A stretch of DNA of 64,000 nt, taken from Pholiota molesta (taxonomy: Eukaryota > Basidiomycota > Agaricomycetes > Agaricales > Strophariaceae). Every line of letters starts with the position of its first letter. Positions within the stretch are counted from its first letter, which is position 1. This document shows, piece after piece, positions 34,825 through 48,999 of the stretch. Where the stretch lies: NCBI GenBank assembly GCA_014925825.1, contig JACGCK010000231.1:1-64000 (forward strand), given 5' to 3'. The position numbers and the translations under genes were made by a program. The notes beneath the pieces were generated by a model. That model made no database searches. It saw only the letters and a list, made by a program, of their open reading frames with translations, and had not been told where the DNA came from.

Positions 34825-36471
34825 GAAGTCATGCCACCAACGAGAATTACAATCGATAAGCTGAACTCGCGTTGTTCCACTACTACCACCATCACCACGG
34901 GCGTACAGCTTACCGATGAGAACGGGCAGTATATGTTATGTGCGTTTTACTCTCCGTTCCTCAATCCCTGAAGTCAGAAGAAGTCAATAATCGATAACGT
35001 CCAACATCTTCCAACACTGCGATCGCCTACAAATACGCAAGACCGCAACAAGACCACAAAGGTGGGGTGATCAAGAAGTCACTCAGGCTATAGGTACGCA
35101 CTTCATCAATGGTATTTAATGCCCATCGCGGTAATACATGGCAATACATCCAACGACGCGGTATCGATGTCTAGTCCATTCATTATGATCCCCATGCAGC
35201 TCACTCGCCGCATGGGGTCTTGAATGATTTTTTTCCAACAAAACCCCATACATCGTCGTTGATGCCACCCCATGTCATCCAGCCGCGATGGCGCTGCACC
35301 GAGCGCCGCGCCCATTGCCGTCCTAGCAGCGCCCGTTTCGTCATCCAAGCGTGCTGAGGGAGTGTTGTACAGATGCCTCGCCGATTCGATGGTATGCACT
35401 TCTTTTTGAGTGCTAGCCCTGATTCACTCCACTTATATGTGTCTGTTGAGGTCGGTGAGCAATCTTGCGACGGTCGATGATCTCCGTTTTTTTCTTTCGA
35501 TGCCCCTCCCGCACGAATTGTGAATTCGCGGCTGGGTTGTCTTTCTCTTTTGATTGCCCCATTCCTCAATTTTGCCAATCCCCTTCTCCTCGCGTTGATG
35601 TTGGTGTTTCGCGATACACGTCTTGTGTTAGTGCGTGAGACTGCATCATGTCTGCTGTTCTCGATTCAAACGACTTTCGTTTCGTTTATATGCACGCGCA
35701 CCCGCGATTCTGCCCTCTTCTGTCGACGAGGATCTCTCCCAAGTGGAGGCTTGACGATCTGCCCGATGTCTGGCCGCTATTCGTTGTTTCCATGCTCCTT
35801 CCGCTAGCAGCGCCACATTCACGAGCCTTCCAGACTTAGACATAACGGAGAGAAGCGACCCCGTTTTTCATCGAGTCAAACTTCGAATCTGAGGACACGC
35901 GCAATTTTTTTTGCGCATCTGCATCTGCGTCGCACGATCGTCGATGGTGTCGTCGCTAAACGCCTCGCCCGTACCCGAAGTGTTTTTTCGAACAAAAAGG
36001 GGCAGCTTCGTTCCCTTCTGAGGGGTGCTCCTGGGTGATGTTGGGTTGTGGTCCGATGCAGTGTTCAGTTTTTATTGTGTGCTTATTTTGTGATTGGTTG
36101 CTTGGACTGTCCCTACGAACTGAGTTACTTTGTACATCTCCTTGACTGCGGAAGACGTCTTCTTTTGCACGCCGCGCTGCGTATCGCATCCTGTTGTCCA
36201 GTACCCAAAGCACGGTTTCAGTGGACACAGACATGGGTATGTTCTGCTGTGCGTGATGACTGATAATATCCATGTACTGACGAATCGTAATAGTGTTACA
36301 ATTTTTATTCCATGATGACTCGGATGGCAATGCGATCACGGAGCAGCTGAGGAATATTATGCGCTCTCCAGAGGTTGCAGCGGGCCTGTTGCTCGACATC
36401 ATCTCAGGCTCGACACGAGAGAAGGACGGTGGCGAGTTCCACAGTATCGACGGAGGGAGACACCCCTGGTG
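34825..36471 (+). pseudogene. Gene-like segment of unknown family, probably degenerate
   Basis: The possible first exon 34829-34918 starts MPPTRITIDKLNSRCS and ends with LTDENGQYM. A second block near 35125-35220 reads NTSNDAVSMSSPFIMI before a stop. A last, well-formed block at about 36300-36471 reads DSDGNAITEQLRNIMRSP, then EVAAGLLLDIISG, and ends GGRHPW at TGA. The blocks do not join into one frame with splice sites that I can place. The first two recur at 27.7-28.1 kb and the first also at 14.6 kb. I infer one or more old paralogues of an unknown gene family, scattered and damaged. The sequence between the blocks is T-rich and non-coding. Confidence 0.28.
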
Positions 36472-36999
36472 ATGAGTCTCTTTTTTTTTCTTGTATAGGC
36501 GTCTGTACTACTGGTATATACTTACGTAGCGGGCTACTGTAGGGGGATAAAAAAGTAAGGATGCCTTATGCTGGTAGCGAAAGTGCTGATATAAATTCTC
36601 TACGTCGACGTTGGGTGAATTGTACCATATATGTGTATGAAGAACAAACTGTCTTTCGAAGATAATATACTCATTAGCATTACTATCACGAATGCGGCGC
36701 GCGAGGAGGAAGGTGGCCAGTGGCGGGAAAGTGGTATTTGCGGTGATAAGTATATCGATCAGATCAGATCAGATAAAAAGAAAGTACCTTTATGTGCTGG
36801 TGAATGCCAGCAGCATTTGAAAGGCACCAACACAACGCCTGTGTTGACAAGGGCTCGCTACTACTACTACACGGTAAATATTATTGGACACGTGGGAGAG
36901 GGCGGGTAGATACGGGATAGACACATGATGGATATTACAAGAGCCTCCCCACACTGCGAAGCCGCGATAACACTGGAGAAAGAGAGGGAAGCATTGCGG
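36472..36999. other. Intergenic stretch before the repeat array
   Basis: No gene seen. It contains a short GATCAGATCAGAT run near 36757 and TA-rich sequence near 36510. Confidence 0.35.
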
Positions 37000-39900
37000 T
37001 CTCAGGTGGGCAGAAGAAATCATTGGCGTTATGGACGTTGCTGGCCAAGCCAGCTCGCGGTGCGCAGCACCGACGTCATCAAAGTCAATGAATCGTTTAT
37101 GACCTCCATAGCAGCGCTTCTCTCTCTGGAGTCAATCCAGATCTCCAAGCGCGTTGTGGGTTTGATGTGACAAGTGAAGGAGGAAAGGAAAGTACGGAAA
37201 AGAATGAAAAAGAACGAAAAAGAACAAGCGAGTAATATATTGAAAGAATCAACATCCACTTTATCAACACGCAATCAATCCGCACTTCATGGAACGACGG
37301 CTTAGAAAACCCGGACTTTAACGAGCCGCATGCATCAGCGCAGTCGAGCAACGGAGTACTGTACGTGCAAGACGCAATGCGCATAGGGCATCAGATCATT
37401 GTCAGATCAAGCATCGTTCCATAAAAGTCCTCTCTGGGCGCAGGATATGCATGTACGAGCGGAGAAGGCCAATGATGGGAAGCAGCAGGAATGAAAAAGA
37501 ACAGAAGGAGGGACATACGTCGTCATTCAGTGCTCCGTGATAGAGGACCACACGGTACAACCCGATTCGAGGACACACACACTGCAGCAGCAGCGCGATG
37601 CCACATCGCTTTCTGCACCGACATTGCTAAAGGGCTGAATCAGCGGGGATCTTCTCGACGGATTGATCGCGAATGACGCCGTGGCCTGATGGATTATTCA
37701 GGAAGGTGATGATGACGATAAGGATTTCATGAACTGGCAGGCGACTTGCCCCGCGAGGGTATTTGAATATTGTATCAGCGAGCTATCATTGAGCTCGGTG
37801 TCAACAATGACATTCTTATACATGAGACCCATAGTGCGCAAGGTAGCATGTTAGGTGCATTGGGGACTATGGGAAGATTCAGCTCATTGACTGACACCGA
37901 GTCTTCGTATGCTGTACGCAATACCAGAACAGCGAAAGGGAACTGGAATGTCTTGGGAGCGTACCTAAGGAGCCGGCGGCCTAGATGATGGTCATAAGTA
38001 TGAAGATAGATAGACTGGCGCTGCCAGTGGAGAAAGAGTGAACATGAGAGTGGACAGTCGGCGACACTGCCAGACCCCTTTGTCAGCTGATGTGGTTTGA
38101 AACTCCGATCACCCTGTTCGTACTCACAACCCCCGTCCAGCACATCCATCACCGCACCCTCTCCAGGCCCCGGCGCACCTTGTCGAACAGCACGCCCACG
38201 GCTCAACCGCTGGTTCCGGTGAAAATCCGATGCTCGTCAACTGCCGGACTCGCAGGACCCCCGACCAGCAGCAACCACATGATATGAGAGGCGAGACTAC
38301 ACCACGGGGCCGGGGGGATCCCAGCGAGCGGCGGCGGTTCTGTGGAGGGGTGGATCACCGGCTCTCGCGCGACGCGCATGCACAGCAAGGCAAGGTGCTC
38401 GAACGCGCGCGTTTCGGCGCAGAGCAGATGCCCATTGTGCGAAACATGTTACGTGCTGTGCGCGTGTGCGGCGCGCCGTATGAACCCGCACGCGTGCATA
38501 GAGGAGCGGGTGGGGTGGCCACACGCTAGATTAGATAGACGGAAGCCATGTACTCGAGCACAATCGTGCGATCCTTGCGCTGACGTTTCTTCATTGTGTC
38601 TGCGCGTATGAGCTGCGATTCCAGACTAGTGATACTCCGAGGAGCGGGCAATGTCTCTCGTCAATTAGATGCCATTGTAGTAGGATACATAACACATATG
38701 TACGCGGGTTAATCCAGCCACCTCTCCCTATAAACCATAACTCAGTGGATCAATATCCACTGTTCGACCCCCCGAATCGCTTCACCCACAGCACATCCCA
38801 CCCACCCATCGCCCACATCGAAAACCACCCGCGCCTGCGCATCAACCAACACCTCCAAACCCAGTCGGCAGATACACACCACATAACACAATAAACCCAC
38901 ACCCCCAAAACCGCCCACACCGCGCAGCCACGACGCCCACACGCCCACGCCGATACAGAGAAGCACCACTACAAATTTTGCCAATATGATTTGGCCGACA
39001 TAGCGTCCGAGCAACACCACTCGGCCTGCCACATCGACCAAATGACTACAACATTGACAGTGGCGCCTCTCCCCGGCATGGGATCCACATACCCGGCGCT
39101 CGTTGAGAAGAGAAATAGGGTCACTCGGGGAACAAGCAATAAAAGGAAGCGAAGCAACAAAACAAAAACAGAAGACACGAAGGAAACGTGGGGCTGGAGG
39201 CACGGCACAGCATACTCATTTTGGTCATGAACACCCATAACGTCGAAGGTGACCAAAAGATCAACAGCGCAACACCCCGAACTCTCTCTGTAATCCACTG
39301 CTCGTTAGAGAGTACGCGAAAAATAAGGAACACACAAAGAAACAAAACAAAAAAAAAACACGGAAAGCAGTGAAATACGCGCAGAACTCCAGCCCGTTCG
39401 TTATTCGCCGCCGACCGCATATCCCCACTAACTCACCCCTCCGCCTACCGTTCCCAATACTCAATATGCTAATCACCGCTCGCGCTGAGCTTCAAGCAAC
39501 GCAGTACAACGCAAGACGCGCGAGGCGCGAGGGCAGCCCCAGTACCGGCTCGCCACGCACGCGCACGCCCTCTCCAGGCCAGCTGGCGCGTCCACGCGCT
39601 AACAAGGACGGGCGGGGATAAATGGGCAAGGGAAACGAAAAGCGGAGCAGGAGGAAGGGATCGCGGGCACGCACCGTCGTCCCGTGCTCCATCAGAGAGG
39701 ATCAAGGTACTTGGAAGCTAAGCCTCAAAGCCCAGCTGCAGGCGCATGCTCGACATCCATCGATCGCTTCACGCACTGCTGGGCTGAAGTTGCGACGACC
39801 TTCTCTATGGAATAGCTGTGGACGACGCGACGCCGCGGCCTGGGGGGTTGGGCTTTGTACGGCGGGCGATGACAGCGATGCACGGCACACGCATCACTGT

Positions 39901-42900
39901 GCGCAGCTGCGAACAACAGCGGGCCCCGGCATGGTACCGGGATACCTGTGACTAATAGTGCCGCAGGACACGCGGTGTGCGCTTATCCCGGTGGGCTATG
40001 GGAAGACGATCTGGGCAGCCGACGCCGGGGAATTACATGCTGTATGCATTGAGAAACAGGGGGGGAAAGGATGGTGCATATGGAGGGTGCGCACCTGGGG
40101 AGCCGCCGACCGCCTCGGTATGCACGCTGTGCCATCGCCTGTAGGCTTCTACTGACTGCTTGAGCATTGTCATTGATTGCGGGGCCGTTGAGGAATATGG
40201 ATAGTCGGGAATGGGCCCGTGTTGCGCCCGAGATGGGAACTATTCTTCTGGGTAGCACTGTCAGCGCTTGGGTGTGGGATGTATGGGCGTCGGGCTGGAG
40301 GATGGTTGTACTTAGCTCCGTTCCAGCCCGCGAGCCCCATTTGAAACTCCGCTCAAATATCTCTCACCATCGACATCGCATCCTCTCCGCCCTCCTTCCC
40401 CGCACCCTCCGTCAGAGATTCTAGGCGTATGAATCTTCTCAACCGTACAGCAACCACTTTTGGATAAAGACGACAGCCACAGCCAGCGCCTGAGGAGCGT
40501 GATGCGCCAGCCCGACGTCGCCGCGGGCACTCGAGCTCCACGGGCCAGTTCCGCAACATAGAGGGCGGCCGGCATCAATGGTCATTCTTGGCGCTCCGTT
40601 GGTATTAGCTGCGTCTTGGTGTGCCTTGCTGGAGCCTGGCGCATCCGTACTTGATGATTCTGTGTGTTTAGAGGACATCATGTATATTGTTAGTAATCTG
40701 AACCTGGATGAAAAGGAAATGTTCGACCTCGTGCGAGGCTCGTTAGGATTACATATGGGACTAGCATTCGACAATTCTAGACTAGTGTAGGCAGCACAAC
40801 ATGCACCTATCTGCAGATTTGCGTGATTAGCGTAGGAAGGCCAACTACTTATGCGCAGGTTCTCGAGTCATAAACTGGATGCGAAGGCACACAATATTAG
40901 TTGCTCCTTGGCGTGTTTACCCCTGCGGTAGTACTAAGGAAATCGATAGATTACATGCGAATTCTACCCAGGTGCTGACGTACTCCGAGAAAACTTGGTA
41001 TTCATAATATATCCTCCTCCTCCTCGAATTTCCAAATTCAAGTTGAGTATCTTGGTCGATAAGCAATACGCGTATACTTATTATAAACGACAATGTGATG
41101 TACCGAGTCCTGCTCTTCCAGTCCATCCGCACGCCGCGCGAAGCCAGTCCACACCCGCGATGCATCCCCATTGTCTTGCTTCCCGCAGCCCCATCACACA
41201 CCACCACCATCATAATTCATCGACACGACGCGCCGCGCGGAAGAGAGCTCTTTGTTTCTACGGAGACTGTCATTCGGCGTCAGCGCAAGGAGCCCGTGAT
41301 AGGATATACGAGTTGCACTGACCTAAGGCGCGCATTCGCACGTCGCCTCAGCTGTCCGCGTCGCGCACACTCAGCATCCCCCGTGCGTCTCAGCAGCGCG
41401 AGCACCCGACCAAAGACTACCTGCACCGAGACGCACTGGCGGACCCCGTTGGATGCGCGGGCGGGCCTGGGGGCGGTCAGCAAGCGGTCAGCTACAGGAT
41501 GGCTCCGCGATGACCCCACGCTATCCATACGCTACACCATGCTGTTACTGGCGAAACAGAGAGTTAGAGAGAGGCAGAAGAAAAAAGATTTTGTAATTTG
41601 GTCATATGGACACTGCTGGCTAAGCCAACAGGCATGCCCGAGGCGTCGTAGCAAGAACGCCACGGCATAGGTAGACGCAGTCTCCCATATTGTGCACGAG
41701 CGAATGTGAGTCGATGCGTCAACGCAAGCGCTATCCCCCGCGCCATCTCTGCGCTCTTTGGACACGGACGAGGCCGACACAGACAGGCACCATCAGGTAT
41801 TGAACACTAGTCGACATTTTGGTGGGATGTTGCTTGCGGAGCCAACACGTAGCAGGCAGCATCACAGATATGGCGACGGAAGGACGACACCTGGACGCGG
41901 TGTCTCTCTTCAGGCGCCCATGGGGATTTATGTACTCGAAGCGCGTTGCGGAAGGGGGCGACGGGAAAGAAGCGAAAAGACAATCGAAAATAAATAAACA
42001 ATAGAAGGCGTGTGAACAGCACACCTGCGAGAGAGGACTTAGTGGAGATTGACGAAATCTCGCCAGCACACATCAACGCCTGCAAGGATGGATGGGAGTG
42101 CATGAGCGAGATTAGATATGCCGCAAAAATCCTCTCTGCGTTCAGCGTGCACGACCGCTAATAGAGCAAGGCACCGAGGAAAAGAGAGGGAAGAAGGAAC
42201 CAGGACAAGAACATGACAGAATAAAAAAGGAAAAGAGGCGAAATACAACACTTCACCCCATCATCCCCGCTGACACACATCAAGTCCAAGAGAGAACACT
42301 CTGTGGTCAGGATATAGATCTCGCCATCGACAGCGGGCTAGGAATGGGCTAGGCCCATCTCCAGCCGCATACATCGGCACAGTCAAGCAATGTGGTACAT
42401 GCAAGACGTGGGAGGGCAGACCAAGTACCGTACCGTACATGCCCTCTCTAGGCTCAACACGCACATGCGCTAACGGCGCAAGGCGGGATGAATGGGTAGG
42501 GGAAACGAAACTGAAGCAGGAGACAGGGGAATGGGGCACGTACCGCTGTTCCGTGCGCCGCCAGAGAGGATTGTTCAACCTTTTATTCTACCAAAAGAAG
42601 CCCAGCAGCAGACGCATGATCGACATCGATCGCGTCGTGCAGTGCAGGGCTGATTCGGCGACGACCCTCTCTGCGGATCCACCATGAATGCGTGAACGAC
42701 GCCGCGGCCTTGTGGTTGCGGTTCGTACGGCGGACTACGACAGCGATGCAAGGCACACGAGCCACTGCGCTGAAGAGAACGCCGCGTGTGGAGCTGGCAG
42801 CAAAGGGCACGGCATAGCTGAGGTCTCTCGGTGACCAAAGCGCCATGGGTAAACATAATTAGCGCTGGGGAAGGTAATTTGACCATGCAATGCTGGGGCT

Positions 42901-44689
42901 TTGCATGCTGTATGCTTTGCGGAGTTGTGGGGGAAGAAAGACAGCAGAGAGTGCGCACCTGGATCGCCGCCAATCGCTTTGGAATGCAAGCCCTATCGTC
43001 GTTTGCGGGCTTTCACGAACTACTTGGGCATTGGTATCGACTACGTGTCCGTTAAAGTATAGCATAGTTGGTGGATGCACATATGTTGCGTGGAAGTGCG
43101 GGGATGTTCTTGACACTGTCAATGGTCTTGGGAGACATTGGATCAGTCGATAAGAACGTACGGATATGTCTGTGAGATACATGAGACTCACATAGATCAC
43201 ATTAGCGTAAAGAGTCAAGATCGTGCTGCTCCAGGGCGCGATTGGGGTCAGTGGTATTCGTCGAAGAACGAGTGAGATTCCGTTCCAGCCCGTACGTTCA
43301 AACTCCGCTCCAACTACATTCACCGCGTGCACCCTTCTCCCGCGCACTCTTCATGTTTCCTCCGTCGCAGACTCGGTACTACGTGAGTATGCGAATACTG
43401 AATTGAAATGAGAGCTCCAGCCATGAATCTACGAGACCTGCGCAATTCAAGCTCTGCATGCCAGGCAACTAGATTATTGAAACCCACGCTCGACATGCGA
43501 ACATGCTTGGATGTAAGGAGGCTCGTGTCCTAGATGCTTCAACGCTTCGCCTAAAGCAAGGTATAATTTTTAAACGATACTGCGTGGCGCACATCCTCCC
43601 AGTGCTATCCCTCTTGGACGAGACGACAAATCTATATCCACTACAAAAATCCCAATCATATCGCTCGGCCCCCGTAAGCGAGGGAACATAACTACGAATT
43701 CATCTATTACACACTACATACCAGACCCATACGACATCAGAGTATAGGTGCTGAGCGGACCTTCACATCAGCGACACATATGGGCGCTCATCTGAGATAA
43801 CGAGATCAAGAAACAAGTTAAATCAAAATAACAGCAAAAAATCGCGCACCGCGTCAAACCCACACGGAAAACCTGCCGGAGAGAATTGCATTGATTGAAA
43901 TAGAACTATATCCATGTGAACACACGGGCCAGCCAGATCACCAGCCCCTGGGATGCAGTCCAGCGTTTGACGCAAGACACGCAATAGACAGGATACATTG
44001 CATCTCAACGCCCAATTCTCTCCACGGCACCGCGTTTGGATTGGGATTTCACACCGATGTAGAATCATACAGTATTGCCACAGGGGATGGGTCCACGCTG
44101 GGCCCACGACTTCCCGAATACCAGATTTACCCACACAAGATCCACGCGGCCGCCATCCGCGCACGCCAAACACACACCGCCACACCGCACTAAGAGGCCG
44201 ACACAGAGAAGCGCCGTCTCTCAGTCAGTCTCTTACATCATTCCGCGTTCCGGACGATGCTGGCGCAGCCAGGAAGCAGCAGGCAGGCAGCATCACGGAT
44301 GAGATGCCGACGGAATGAGGTCGAGGTCGAGAGCGGCGCCTCTCTTCAAGCTCTGCGTCGGTTTATGAACTCGGCCTCGATGGGGACTGGGGCAATGTGG
44401 AGAAGCGAAAACAGAATGAAAGATAAATAAACAGCAAGCGAAACGTCGCACCGAAGCATCATCATCCACCTCGCTACTGCATAGTGCGACTGCGAGAGCG
44501 GACATCTTTTCGGAGCCTAGCGTCAAAGATCTCGCCATCAACGCGGGGTCAGGAAAATCGCCAACCGCACGCATCAGCACTCGAGCATGGGAGTGCATGC
44601 AGCAGATCAAGTACAGCGCCGTAAAAATTCTCTCTGCGCTCAACATGCATGACCGTAGAGCAAGGCAATGCGACAAAGAGAAAACACGA

Positions 44690-45110
44690 AAAAAAACAGG
44701 GGAACCAGAACAAAAACAAAACAATAGAGAACAGCAGCGATGTGCTTCAGCCCTCACTACACTCCATCATTCACGCCAACACACAGCAAAATCCAAGAGA
44801 GGGCATTACCTGCAGCGGGTGTAGATCTCCCATCGACGGCGGGCTAGGACCATCGCCAGCCACACACAGTCGGCGCAGCCAAGCAATGTCATACATGCGA
44901 GACGCGAAGGGCAGATCAAGTCCTGATCTGTGCATGCCCTCTCTAGGCTCGCGATGTACCGGCAATAACGGAGCAAGTCTGGATGAATATGAATGGGCAG
45001 GGCAAAGGAGAATGAGCGTGGATGGAGAGTTGGGTACGTAGTACCGTCGTTCCGTGCTCCATCAGAGAGGATCAAAGCGTGTTAGACACAGAAGCCCAGC
45101 AGCAGACGCA
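44690..45110. repeat. Higher-order repeat segment, copy 1 of a closely matching pair
   Basis: Matches 47695-48110 almost base for base, with a few substitutions and small indels, in direct orientation about 3.0 kb apart. It covers the end of the purine tract, one complete bracketed module and the spacer leading to the next AGAGAGGATC box. This is the least diverged pair in the array, so amplification or conversion was recent here. Confidence 0.8.
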
Positions 45111-47694
45111 TGATCGACATCGATCGCGTCGTGCAGCGCAGGGCTGATTCGGCAGCGACCCCCCCTATGGATCCATCGCGAACGACGGAGATACAGTCTG
45201 GAGGTTGGACTTCATACGGCAGACTACGACAGCGACACACGAACACTTAGGTGCGAAGAATCGCGCGCGTGCAGTTGGGTACAGCAGCAACAAGCACGAC
45301 ACGGCTGACTTTATGACTCATCGGTATGGAGCACCAATAGCGCCATAGTTACACACGCTATGCGTCGTATCCCTGGCGGGGCTATGGGAAGGCGACCTGG
45401 TCAGCCAGCGCCGTGGCTTTGCATGCATGCCGTATGCAGTGCGAAACACTGGGTATGATGGGAGAATGCGCACCTAAGCAGTCGCCGAGGATAAGAACAC
45501 AACAACACAAGAAAGTCAATGCCGCACTACACCCCATCATTCCGCGGACACACCGCAAGTCCACAAGAGGGCATTGTACCGCCAGGGTATAGATCTGGCC
45601 ATCGACAGCAGGCTAGGGACACCGCCCGCTACACATCGGCGCAGCCAAGCATCGACGGACAACGCAACACGCGAAACGGCGCACATCAAAAACTGTGCAA
45701 CGCACCTCTGGGCGCGACGGAGCAGGGCGGGATGAATGGGCAGGGAAACCGAAAACGGAGCAGGAGCAGGGGGAAGGAATCGGGGGGCACGCACCGTCGT
45801 TCCGTGCTCCGTAAGAGAGGATGATTGCTAACTAGATATTAAAATCACCAGCCCAGACCAGGCGCATGATCAGACATCGACGTCGACATCGATCGCATCG
45901 TGCGGTGTAGGGCTGAAATCGCAGCAACCCCCTCTATGGATCCATCGGGAACGACGCCACGGTCTGGAAGTGGGGCTTCGTACGGCGGGCAACGACAGCG
46001 ACACGAGGCGTCTACTGACTGCTTGGGCGTGGATATTAGTTGCATGGCCAAAGAAGAGTCGTGTTCAAGTCGTGTTACGTCGAAGAAGGGAATATGGGTA
46101 GCCTTGTCGGCGGTCTTTGGAGACGTTTGATTACGACTGGACGGATGTATCTGAGGCGCATAACACTCACATTGATCAGGCTATCGTGGCGGTCAGGCTG
46201 CGCTCGAGGGCGGGTGGTACATGTAGGTGTAGGAGAACGAGCGCGAAGGTCAACGTTGCAGCGCGCGAGATCTGTTTTGAAACTCCGCTTCAATATCTCT
46301 CAACCCTCGTGATCTCCCCTCCGTCAAAGACTCTACGCGCACATACGACAGATCGTCCAACCACCCATGACGCGCATCTCGGACTACGCATACCCGTGGC
46401 TTTACCTGGCCCCACTGAATTCGTGTTCCATCTTCCAGGGACCGTACACCGCACGAACGCGCCACCGGCTCCCGCCCAGTAGCACCCAGGCTACTCTCCC
46501 CGGTCTCGTTGAAAACCTGACATCCATCGAAGGTTGCCAGCCCCTCGACCAACAGCGATAGAGCTGTATGGTTACGGATGCAGGGGGTAGGGCGCGGTTC
46601 TGCGGTTGCTGAGGCGGTCGTCGGATGCTGAGGAGGTTGGCGGATGGTAAAGAGGTCTTCGGCTGGCGAGCAGTGCGCTGGGATCGCCCGCGCCGCTCTC
46701 ACCTCACTGCGCGCTCGTCGATCCCGCAACCCTGGCACACAGAGCCGGCTCCCGCGAAAGAAACACGGCTCTACACCACGCCGGCGTCGACCGGATAACC
46801 GCCCACCGACCGCGCCAGCCCCAGTACCACTCCCGTCCGAAGTGCAGCCGAGGGTGGTCAGCCCAGGTGCGCTTCTCTGCTGCCCACGCCCACTCGAACT
46901 ACGCCCAACCGCAGTGCTCCTCCGCCGCTGTCCAGCACCCGTAGGCCCGCGCCAGAACCCCCGTCCCAGGCGCGCCACGTCGACGCCCGCAGCGGCTCTG
47001 CGCTTGCTCACAGCACTGCGAGTTGGTGACCACCACGACAGGGACGACGCCGCGACGCCGCATCTTATCAGGGTGTTTGAGATGCTAGATATCGTCGTGA
47101 GGATTCCGACGGATGGGCACACGGAGGGCGAGAACAGAGAGGGCTATGCACGTTGGTCGATCTTGTAGTTATTCGAGCGACGATTTTTGTTGTATGTTCG
47201 CCTGTGTTGCTCAATGTTTACTACATATGCATGATGACTACGGATACGAAACAGGCGGAAGTTGTCGATTCGAAGTTTTCCATTTTAGTCTTCCTACAAA
47301 CGCCCGCTCGTAATTGGAGGGAGATATTAGAGCAGGAGCAAAAGCAAACAACACTATCCTAAGCCTCAACGATATGCATGCCACTTCGAGGGGAGCGCTG
47401 CTCTGATCTCGGCAGTCTCGGGAGCGTATTCACAAGAGATAGATCCTCGTTATACCGAAGACCATCAGCCACCTCATCACTGCATGATCACAACTGCGAG
47501 AGAGGACCTTCGAGTTCCAACGGAATCTCGCCATCCACGCGGGGTCGGGCACATCACCGACCGCATGCATCATCGCATTCGCGCGTGGGACCAGATCAGA
47601 GACTCTACAAAACTCCTCTCTGCGCTTGTGTAGCATGCATGTCTGCTAATGGAGCAAGACGCCGAGAGAAAGAGAGAGAGAAGGAGAAAAAACA

Positions 47695-48110
47695 GGAACC
47701 AGAACACAAAAAAACAATAGAGAACAGCAGCGATGTGCTTCGGCCCTCACTACACCCCATCATTCACGCCAACATACAGCAAAGTCCAAGAGAGGGCATT
47801 ATGCCTGCAGCGGGTGTAGATCTCCCATCGACGGCGGGCTAGGACCATCGCCAGCCACACACAGTCGGCGCAGTCAAGCAATGCCGTACATGCGAGACGC
47901 GAAGGGCAGATCAAGTCCTGTACTGTGCATGCCCTCTCTAGGCTCGCGATGTACCCGCAATAACGGAGCAAGTCTGAATGAATATGAATGGGCAGGGCAA
48001 AGGAGAATGAGTGTGGATGGAGAGTTGGGTACGTGGTACCGTCGTTCCGTGCCCCATCAGAGAGGATCATATTGTCTTGAGACATAAGCCCAGCAGCAGA
48101 CGCATGACCG
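47695..48110. repeat. Higher-order repeat segment, copy 2 of the closely matching pair
   Basis: Direct counterpart of 44690-45110. Its module 47789-47939 begins AGAGAGGGCAT and ends ATGCCCTCTCT, an 11 bp perfect inverted repeat. Confidence 0.8.
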
Positions 48111-48741
48111 ACAGCGATCGCGTCGTGCACTGCATGGCTGATTCGGCGACGACCCTCTCTACGGAGACATCGCGATTCGAACGATGCCGCGGTCTGGAAG
48201 TTGGGAATCGCGCGGCAGCCTATGACAGCGATGCAAGGCACACGAACCACCGCACTGCGAAGACGGACACGGCATGGCTGTCGCAATGGCCAACCATAGC
48301 TGCAATAACGGAGCAGGGCGGAATGAACGGGCAGCGGAAACGGAAAAGGAGGGAAGAGAGCGGGGCACGCACCGCTGTTTCCGTGCTCCGCAAGAGATGT
48401 CCATTCCGTATTTTCCAGCCCAGCAACAGGCGCATGATCCGTTCGTCCTCTCCAACGTCGTGTATTGATGCCCTCCCTGCGCTCAGTCTTTCAAACGGAT
48501 AGACATGATAAAATTGGGATCTTTATTGCTCGTGGTAAGGAGGAGGAGAATACACGAACAGAAATAATAAAATACGGACCTTTCTTGCTCGTGGTACGGA
48601 GGAGGAGCAACCAAGGTTGACCGTCGACGCGAAGATTTTCTGTCTATCGCGGTCATGTGACTCTAATCTAAATCCCATCGATTGTTTATCTTCAGGTGTG
48701 ATCTGGTCGCGCGGACGCGTGTCTTGTCTGTCGTAAATTAG

Positions 48742-48999
48742 GGGCGAAAGCTCCAGCCTTACACGAGGCTGCCTACGACGACGACGAGATAGCCGCGAGG
48801 AACGCTGCGCCTGTGACCCGCGAGCATACATCTACATCCAGGCGCGGCGTCAAGCACTCAGTGTTGGGCAATCGCACCTTGTACACCAGTCGCCCCGCGG
48901 GCACACGCGGTGCGCACGCTGCGGACGACGGGACGGCGCCGCTGTCCAACACTGAGTACCGCATCTGCGCACGCCGCATGCATCGCGAGATAACAAGGG
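48742..48999 (+). other. Possible isolated exon of unknown gene
   Basis: One frame is open for 258 nt from a TTAG acceptor at 48741 to a consensus GTAAGT donor at 49000. The product is protein-like (LHEAAYDDDEIAARNAAPV, then TREHTSTSRRGVKHSVLGN and LSNTEYRICARRMHREI). The flanks are array sequence and no partner exon could be placed with confidence. It may be a trapped gene fragment. No family recognised. Confidence 0.3.

Noticed and set aside
36757..36775. GATCA short tandem run
   Set aside because: Only about three units; too short to report as a microsatellite.
46250..47168. Long overlapping open frames on both strands inside the array
   Set aside because: Both are Arg/Pro/Ser-rich, overlap each other in antisense and are not conserved between array units.
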